This document shows, piece by piece, positions 58,794 through 64,000 of a stretch of 64,000 nucleotides of DNA (position 1 is the stretch's first letter; each line of letters opens with the position of its first letter). The stretch comes from Methanococcus vannielii SB (GTDB lineage: Archaea > AGJL01 > Methanococci > Methanococcales > Methanococcaceae), in contig NC_009634.1 in the NCBI RefSeq assembly GCF_000017165.1, forward strand, positions 1,348,552-1,412,551. Reading direction: 5' to 3'. Below the pieces are notes generated by a model that was not told the DNA's origin, did no database searches, and saw only the letters and a list, made by a program, of their open reading frames with translations. The translations under genes and the position numbers were made by a program.

Positions 58794-59453
58794 TTAAAAC
58801 CTTATTTTTGAGTTTCCCTTAAACCTTGGAATCATTGCCATTGTAACTGCTTCAACACACAAACCTTCTCTAGTAATATTATCGTCAGTTAAATATCCAA
58901 TAAGCCCATTTTTTTTACCGGCATCTTTAAAACCATATAATTCAAAGATTGCATCACTACATTCAAAACCTTCATCTATTTTTTTAATAACTTCGTTTGG
59001 AATCTGAAAACCTTGGGAAGTTCCAACAGTATAGTTTAAGCCGTCATAAATAACACAAACGTGAATATCCAGTTTTTTTTCAAAAATTTCTATAACTCCA
59101 GCTTCTATCCCTATTCCAAAAACGGAATTTACACTTTCAAAAGCGGCTTTTGCCCGGTTATATGCTCCTTTAAACGTTTCTTCAAATCCTAACGGTTGAT
59201 TTGATACTAAACTTGGAACATCAATTTTAGATATTAAAACTTGTCCGATAGTTTTTGTCAATGCGTTTTCAGTTGCACGTACCTTTACCGGATTAACACT
59301 TCCTAAAGAAACAACTCTTAATTTGTGTCCTGCAGGCCCCCCCCTAACACTTCTCGCATTTTCTAAACAAGCTTCATCTCCGCAAAGCAAACTTCCAAAA
59401 CGGTATTCCCTTGCGGGCTTACCGCAAATATCGCAAAATTTAGATTCAAACAT
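58794..59453 (-). CDS. DUF84 inosine/xanthosine triphosphatase with Zn knuckle
   Basis: A 219-residue protein with an N-terminal Zn-knuckle-like region (CDICGKPAREYRFG, LLCGDEAC) followed by a DUF84/YjjX-type NTPase domain from about residue 45: SLGSVNPVKVRATENAL, LGFEETFKGAYNRAKAA and GIGIEAGV. YjjX relatives hydrolyse ITP and XTP to keep damaged bases out of nucleic acids. The N-terminal zinc part is not in the bacterial enzyme and may bind RNA or DNA. The ATG follows TGGTGATTTA. Confidence 0.8.
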   Translation of the reverse strand: MFESKFCDICGKPAREYRFGSLLCGDEACLENARSVRGGPAGHKLRVVSLGSVNPVKVRATENALTKTIGQVLISKIDVPSLVSNQPLGFEETFKGAYNRAKAAFESVNSVFGIGIEAGVIEIFEKKLDIHVCVIYDGLNYTVGTSQGFQIPNEVIKKIDEGFECSDAIFELYGFKDAGKKNGLIGYLTDDNITREGLCVEAVTMAMIPRFKGNSKIRF

Positions 59454-59568
59454 TAAATCACCAGAAAACTCGATATATAAAAAAATAAGATTAATATATA
59501 AAATAAAATCAGCTAAACGGCTATTAGACGTTTTATAAATATTTATAAAACATAGTTAAAGTAAGTTT

Positions 59569-60717
59569 TTATTTTAAAAGCATTTCTTTTGCAGCAGACA
59601 CTCCACCGTCTGCATTTATTCCAAGTTCTTCAAATGCAAGTTCAATTGCAGCAAGAGTTCCTAAAACATGGTATTCTTTCGCTGAACCCATATGGCCTAC
59701 TCTGAAAATCTTTCCAGTTAAGTCCGCTTGACCGCCAGCAACTCTTATGTTATATTTTTCTGCAAGTAATCCCCTAAATTTCTTGTCATCTACACCTTCT
59801 GGATACTTTGCAGATGTTACCGTAACTGACCGTGCCTTTTCTTTTGCAAATAATTCCATTCCCATAGCTTCTAAACCTGCTCTGGTAGCTTTTGCAAGTT
59901 TTTCATGTCTTTCAAATCTCTTTTCAAGGCCTTCTTCTAAAACCATTTCAAGAGCTTCGTTTAACCCGTAAGTTAATGAAACAGATGGGGTATAGGGTGT
60001 TTCTTTATTTTTATCCCATGATTTTTTGTACGCTTTTAAATCCAAGTAGAACGATTTTGTTTCTGTTTTATTAACTACTTCAAAAGCTTTTTCACTTACT
60101 GAAATTGCAGAAAGTCCGGGGGGTGCTGCAATACACTTTTGTGAGCCAGTTACACAGATGTCTATATTGAATTTATCAACGTGAACATAGTCCCCACCAA
60201 GTGAAGAAATGGTGTCTACAATGTATAGGGCGTTATAGTCTTTTACGACGTTTCCAATTTCTTCAATAGGGTTTTTAGCACCGCTTGAAGTTTCGTTATG
60301 AACTATTGTTACAGCTTTAATATCTTCATTTTCATCTAAAATTTCTTTTACTGCATTAGGGTCAGCTAAATCTCCCCATTCGTTTTCAAGCTTTATTGCA
60401 TCAGCCTTATAAACTGATGAAATTTTATAAAACCTATCTCCAAAAGCACCGTTTACAATGTTTAATACTTTATCGCCCTTATCAACAGTGTTTGCAATTG
60501 CCATATCCATTACAGCAGTTCCTGAACCTGTAACGATGTATGATTCGTTCTTAGTTTGAAATACCTGCTTCATTTTGTCAACAGTATCTTCCGTAAGTTC
60601 CCCAAAATCTTTTGTTCTATGGCCTATAATTGGTAATGCCATTACGTTTAATACCCTGGTCGGAACGACAGTTGGGCCAGGAATCATCAAAAGCTTTTCA
60701 GTATCCATCTGTTTCAT
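59569..60717 (-). CDS. Class V aminotransferase (alanine/serine-glyoxylate type)
   Basis: A 382-residue PLP enzyme with fold-type I features: LMIPGPTVVPTRVL at the start, GSGTAVMDMAIAN, the PLP-lysine motif VTGSQKCIAAPPGLS, and FRVGHMGSAKEYHVL near the end. It matches the Methanocaldococcus MJ0959 group, which shows broad specificity and has been linked to aspartate and phosphoserine metabolism. The precise substrate cannot be read here. The ATG follows AGAGGGATTTC. Confidence 0.88.
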   Translation of the reverse strand: MKQMDTEKLLMIPGPTVVPTRVLNVMALPIIGHRTKDFGELTEDTVDKMKQVFQTKNESYIVTGSGTAVMDMAIANTVDKGDKVLNIVNGAFGDRFYKISSVYKADAIKLENEWGDLADPNAVKEILDENEDIKAVTIVHNETSSGAKNPIEEIGNVVKDYNALYIVDTISSLGGDYVHVDKFNIDICVTGSQKCIAAPPGLSAISVSEKAFEVVNKTETKSFYLDLKAYKKSWDKNKETPYTPSVSLTYGLNEALEMVLEEGLEKRFERHEKLAKATRAGLEAMGMELFAKEKARSVTVTSAKYPEGVDDKKFRGLLAEKYNIRVAGGQADLTGKIFRVGHMGSAKEYHVLGTLAAIELAFEELGINADGGVSAAKEMLLK

Positions 60718-60819
60718 GAAATCCCTCTATAATAATGTTTTAATCATAATCAATTATATCGACGGAATTTGATATATATTTCTATTATATATACATTGTT
60801 CTTACAGGAGTTTTTAATT

Positions 60820-62151
60820 CTAAATTAATTCTTTCATTCTTTCAATTCTTTTTTCAATTAATTTTTTGGTTCCAATATCGCTTCTAAAGAATATTTCGCC
60901 TTCAAAGTTTATTATTGCGTCTTGAGCGATTTTTTCAGCATCCTCAATTCTTTCAGAAATTCCAGTAACCGCTGCACTTCTAGAGCCAGTTATGACTAAT
61001 TTTCCATTTTCTTCATTAACTGATGCATAAAACAAAATTGCACCTGCCTTTTCAATTTCGTTACTGTTTACCAAAATTTCTTTATTTTTTACAGGGCATA
61101 TCGGGTAGCCATTTGGAACCACGTATTTACAAACAGTTGCTTTATTTTCAAATTCTATGTTAATATTATCAAGATTTCCATTAGATATCCCAAAACAAAC
61201 GTCTAAAAAGTCTGTTTTTAATATCGGAAGTAAATTCATAGCCTCAGGGTCTCCAAATCTTGCATTATATTCTATAATTTTAGGCCCGTCTTTAGTAAGC
61301 ATGAATTGGCCGTATAAAAACCCATTATATGGTCCAACTTCTGCCTTAATTGCATTTACTGTTTCTTTCATTATCTCTTTAGCTTCATCTAATTTATCAT
61401 CTGGTAAAAATGGCAATTTATGGTTAGAACATGAATAAGAACCCATTCCACCAGTTATTGGCCCTTCATCGTTATTGTATGCATGAGGATGGTCTTGAAC
61501 TGCGGGCATAAATACTATATTTTCACCATCAACAAATCCGTGGAGCGTAAATTCAACTCCAACAAGTTTTTCTTCGACAATGATTTTTCCGCCACCAATA
61601 CTTTTTTCAAAAACTTCTTTTGCATAGAGCTTTGCATCGTCATTATTTTTTAACTGCTCACCAACAACTTTTACGCCTTTGCCACCCGTTAATCCTGCTG
61701 GTTTTACAACAACGTCTTTTCCTAAACCAGTCATTTCATCAATGAATTTTTCTAGATTTTCTCCATATTCGTTGAAAGCTGCGTATTTTAGTGACCCTTT
61801 AATATTATATTTTTTAAATAAATTTCTCATGAACTCTTTACTGGTTTCAATCTGTGCAGGAAGTTTTTTTGGACCGACTGTTGGAATCCCCATTTCCGTT
61901 AATAAATCAGCAGCGCCAACTCCTAATGGTGCTTCAGGGCCGATTATTGCAAGTTCAGGCCTTATTTTTTCTGCAAATTCCTTTATTTTATCAATATCTG
62001 TTTCATTGTTAAATGATACTTCTTTTGACAATCCATAAATTCCCGGATTTTTATTTTTCATTAATGTATATAGTTCTACACTTCTATTTTTTTTTAAAGC
62101 CATTGCAATAGCGTGTTCCCGTGCTCCACCGCCAATAAGTAAAACTTTCAT
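60820..62151 (-). CDS. purD: Phosphoribosylamine-glycine ligase
   Basis: Adds glycine to phosphoribosylamine in purine synthesis. The 443-residue ATP-grasp protein has [19 protein letters not shown] at the start, [16 protein letters not shown] in the middle, and [15 protein letters not shown] near residue 300. ATG at 62151 follows TTTGGTGATAGT; an upstream frame to 62184 adds a non-family leader and overlaps that site, so I rejected it. It is slightly longer than bacterial PurD. Confidence 0.94.
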   Translation of the reverse strand: MKVLLIGGGAREHAIAMALKKNRSVELYTLMKNKNPGIYGLSKEVSFNNETDIDKIKEFAEKIRPELAIIGPEAPLGVGAADLLTEMGIPTVGPKKLPAQIETSKEFMRNLFKKYNIKGSLKYAAFNEYGENLEKFIDEMTGLGKDVVVKPAGLTGGKGVKVVGEQLKNNDDAKLYAKEVFEKSIGGGKIIVEEKLVGVEFTLHGFVDGENIVFMPAVQDHPHAYNNDEGPITGGMGSYSCSNHKLPFLPDDKLDEAKEIMKETVNAIKAEVGPYNGFLYGQFMLTKDGPKIIEYNARFGDPEAMNLLPILKTDFLDVCFGISNGNLDNINIEFENKATVCKYVVPNGYPICPVKNKEILVNSNEIEKAGAILFYASVNEENGKLVITGSRSAAVTGISERIEDAEKIAQDAIINFEGEIFFRSDIGTKKLIEKRIERMKELI

Positions 62152-62360
62152 ACTATCACCAAAGTAAACCTTTTTAAATTCCATCTTTAAAAATTTTTTA
62201 AATACGATTTTTTCGTGTTAAATTTATTTAAATAACGATATATTATCAAATAATCATCACTAGTTCTATTTTAACAATAAGTATTGCGGTTTATTATTGA
62301 ACTAATGCTTAAAATAAAAGAGTAATTAGTTATAAATATTTATCACTATTAAAAAATGAT

Positions 62361-62876
62361 TTATATTTCTGAAACTTCGTCCAAATCAATTTCTTGGTAT
62401 TCTTTTGATACCGTATTTAATATCCCGATTGAAGATTTTCCAGTTAGGTATCCACAGCATTCTCCAGGGTTTATTACTAAAATACCGTTTACTTCATCAA
62501 AAAAGCTTTCGTGAGTATGTCCATGAATTACAACATCGTATTCTTTGGACTTTATCACTGATTCAAGAATTGGCCCATGAGTTCCATGAAGTACAAAAAA
62601 TCTTAAACTATCAATTTCAAAACTCAAATAGTTTTCAAGTTCGTTATCTTGGTCTATCTCTTTTAGCCATTCCTTTAAAAGGACTTTTTCGCCGTCATTG
62701 TTTCCATAAACGCTTATTATTTTAGAATTTAATTTTTTAAATTCTTTTATTACAAAAAGGGATACAAAATCCCCACAATGAATAACTAGATCAACTTTTT
62801 CATTGTTAAATACTCCAATCGCCTTTTTTATATTTTTAAGGTGATCGTGAGTATCCGAAATTATTCCAAGTTTCAT
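62361..62876 (-). CDS. YfcE/MJ0936-type phosphodiesterase
   Basis: A 171-residue metallophosphoesterase. Metal-binding motifs are in order: LGIISDTHDHLKNI, VIHCGDFV, YGNNDGEK, LHGTHGP and VIHGHTHESF. Relatives hydrolyse phosphodiesters in vitro with Mn or Ni; the natural substrate is unknown. The ATG follows TGGTGGTTTTTT. Confidence 0.9.
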   Translation of the reverse strand: MKLGIISDTHDHLKNIKKAIGVFNNEKVDLVIHCGDFVSLFVIKEFKKLNSKIISVYGNNDGEKVLLKEWLKEIDQDNELENYLSFEIDSLRFFVLHGTHGPILESVIKSKEYDVVIHGHTHESFFDEVNGILVINPGECCGYLTGKSSIGILNTVSKEYQEIDLDEVSEI

Positions 62877-62939
62877 AAAAAACCACCATTATAAACGATA
62901 TTAAACAACAAAATAAATTAAGCAAATATAATATAAAAA

Positions 62940-63680
62940 TCAGATATTTAAACTTAAACCTTTAATAACAAAAACCATGCCTTTAGTAGTGTAGTTTTCA
63001 GGGTGCATTTTAGAGTCAAAACCAAATGAATCAACGGTTTTTTTAGTTATTGGGCCAATTGAAACGACTTCCTGTTTTTTTAAAACCTCTAAAAAGCTTA
63101 AATCAACATGTTTGAAAAAATTCCTTGCAGTAAGGCTACTTGTAAATGTTAATACTATTTTTCTGCCGGATTTGTTTTCGTTGGCAGTTATCTTTTTTAA
63201 ATCATCTATTTTTTTATCAATGTCGTTTGGTTCTTCAGAAGAGTATACAAAAACAAGTTCTGCGTTTAATCCTTCCTTTAATACATCCCTTGTTGAAGGC
63301 GTTGTCGGAATTAAAACTTTTTCATGACTTTTAACTTCTTTTTTAAGTGCTAAAAGAAGATTTTCAGCAGTATATAAGTTTGGAATAATATCTGCATCTT
63401 TTCCAAAAATGTTTTTAAATTCTTTTGCAGTTTCTATCCCGATTACGCCTATTTTTTTTGAAGTTACCTTTTTAACATCCTCTAAACTTAGATTTTTAAG
63501 AAGGCCTTCAACACCTCTAGGACTTGTAAATACAATCCAAGAATAATCGTCGATTTTTAAATTTATGTTTTTAAATACCAAGTCAAGAGTAGGTATTAAT
63601 ATGGGCTCAAATCCTTCTTTTTTAAGTATTTCTCCAAAATTACTTCCTTTTTCAATTGGACGGGTGATTACAACTTTCAT
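62940..63680 (-). CDS. hemD: Uroporphyrinogen-III synthase
   Basis: Inverts and closes hydroxymethylbilane to uroporphyrinogen III, the shared precursor of cobamides, F430 and sirohaem. The 246-residue protein has the two-domain HemD pattern: VITRPIEKGSNFGEILKKEG, the linker TPTSRDVL-like segment, SWIVFTSPRGVEGLL, FTSSLTARNFFKHV and VVSIGPITKKTVDSFG. HemD is poorly conserved, so the call rests on these short motifs and the length. Confidence 0.9.
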   Translation of the reverse strand: MKVVITRPIEKGSNFGEILKKEGFEPILIPTLDLVFKNINLKIDDYSWIVFTSPRGVEGLLKNLSLEDVKKVTSKKIGVIGIETAKEFKNIFGKDADIIPNLYTAENLLLALKKEVKSHEKVLIPTTPSTRDVLKEGLNAELVFVYSSEEPNDIDKKIDDLKKITANENKSGRKIVLTFTSSLTARNFFKHVDLSFLEVLKKQEVVSIGPITKKTVDSFGFDSKMHPENYTTKGMVFVIKGLSLNI

Positions 63681-63792
63681 AGTTTCACAATGCTTAAATA
63701 TCTATTTTTAACTACTAATGCATTTTTAATCATTTTTAATCATTTTTAATAATGTTATATAATTATGTTATCTATTCTTTTTATCTATAATT

Positions 63793-64000
63793 TTAAATTT
63801 TTTTCATTGCAAGATCCCTTAGATATGCCCTTAATTTTTCTATGTTTTCCTCAAAATACTCCATATCTTCTAAATCCTTAAGAATTTCTTCTCCAATATA
63901 TATTCCAGCCGAAACTTTATCTAATACAAGTTTACTATTATTAACGTCGTATTTTGCATATAAAATTTTCAATTCTTCTTCCATTTCGGTTAATTCTTCT
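63793..64000 (-). CDS. C-terminal part of a small unknown protein (partial)
   Basis: The open frame reads in from the right edge without a stop. An ATG at 63984 gives a 63-residue protein, but the same frame continues upstream as EELTE, and no clear ribosome binding site precedes that ATG, so the start may lie beyond the window. The visible part, ILYAKYDVNNSKLVLDKV then helical EEILKDLEDMEYFEENIEK, shows no domain I recognise. Confidence 0.5.
   Translation of the reverse strand, partial: EELTEMEEELKILYAKYDVNNSKLVLDKVSAGIYIGEEILKDLEDMEYFEENIEKLRAYLRDLAMKKI

Overview
The window is a piece of an AT-rich archaeal chromosome. Its gene set is that of a Methanococcus-type methanogen: F420-dependent methylene-H4MPT dehydrogenase (Mtd), bifunctional FBP aldolase/phosphatase, two-subunit pyruvate carboxylase, a clamp-loader large subunit and a B-family polymerase each ending in a PCNA-binding motif, Hjc, an archaeal histone, ABCE1, geranylgeranyl reductase, a Methanococcus-type S-layer protein, GGTGA-like ribosome binding sites, and box A (TTTATATA)/box B (ATGC) tRNA promoters. 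Protein similarity is closest in my memory to M. vannielii/M. maripaludis; the species call is inference.

Layout. 0-4.6 kb: an exported SCP2-like protein, a tiny pilin-like ORF, and the minus-strand operon iorA-iorB-paaK (2-oxoacid:ferredoxin oxidoreductase plus aryl-CoA ligase). 4.8-13 kb: central metabolism (FBP aldolase/phosphatase, ilvD, cbiL, archaeal shikimate kinase) and information genes (rfcL, trm5). 13-27 kb: gap, metG, AMP phosphorylase, DUF63, DUF2097, cbiC, a HIT protein, DUF92, a P-type ATPase, a TrmJ-type methylase, hjc, a methanogenesis-marker-like gene and a CobT-like gene. 27.5-32 kb: tRNA-Arg, tRNA-Glu, pycB-pycA, tRNA-Val, and a lone ArlF-like gene. 32-40 kb: dph6, two lipoproteins (one PstS-like), a double-cubane-type Fe-S protein with its ATPase activator and a SatP acetate-type transporter, a TRIC channel, and mtd. 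40-49 kb: nob1, a radical SAM protein, a 1.1 kb gene-free gap, an RNA ligase with a PHP-domain gene, dadD, and polB. 49-64 kb: hacB, ABCE1, the S-layer gene, a 12-copy 98-bp repeat array leading into two initiator tRNA genes, pyrH, histone, signal peptidase I, ferredoxin plus geranylgeranyl reductase, a DUF84 NTPase, a class V aminotransferase, purD, a phosphodiesterase, and hemD.

How they fit. Several genes serve autotrophic carbon assimilation: pycAB for oxaloacetate, gap and the FBP enzyme for gluconeogenesis, mtd for the C1 pathway, and ior/paaK for taking up aryl acids. Others serve cobamide/tetrapyrrole synthesis (cbiL, cbiC, cobT-like, hemD), membrane lipid saturation (ferredoxin plus reductase), and the cell envelope (S-layer protein, signal peptidase).

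The most unusual structure is the 53.7-54.9 kb array. Each unit carries a displaced copy of the last ~21 nt of initiator tRNA-Met followed by hairpin sequences, in direct continuity with an intact tRNA gene. Second is a signal peptidase gene whose membrane anchor lies in frame upstream of any ATG/GTG/TTG, apparently starting at ATC. Third is the structured 1.1 kb gap between convergent genes.
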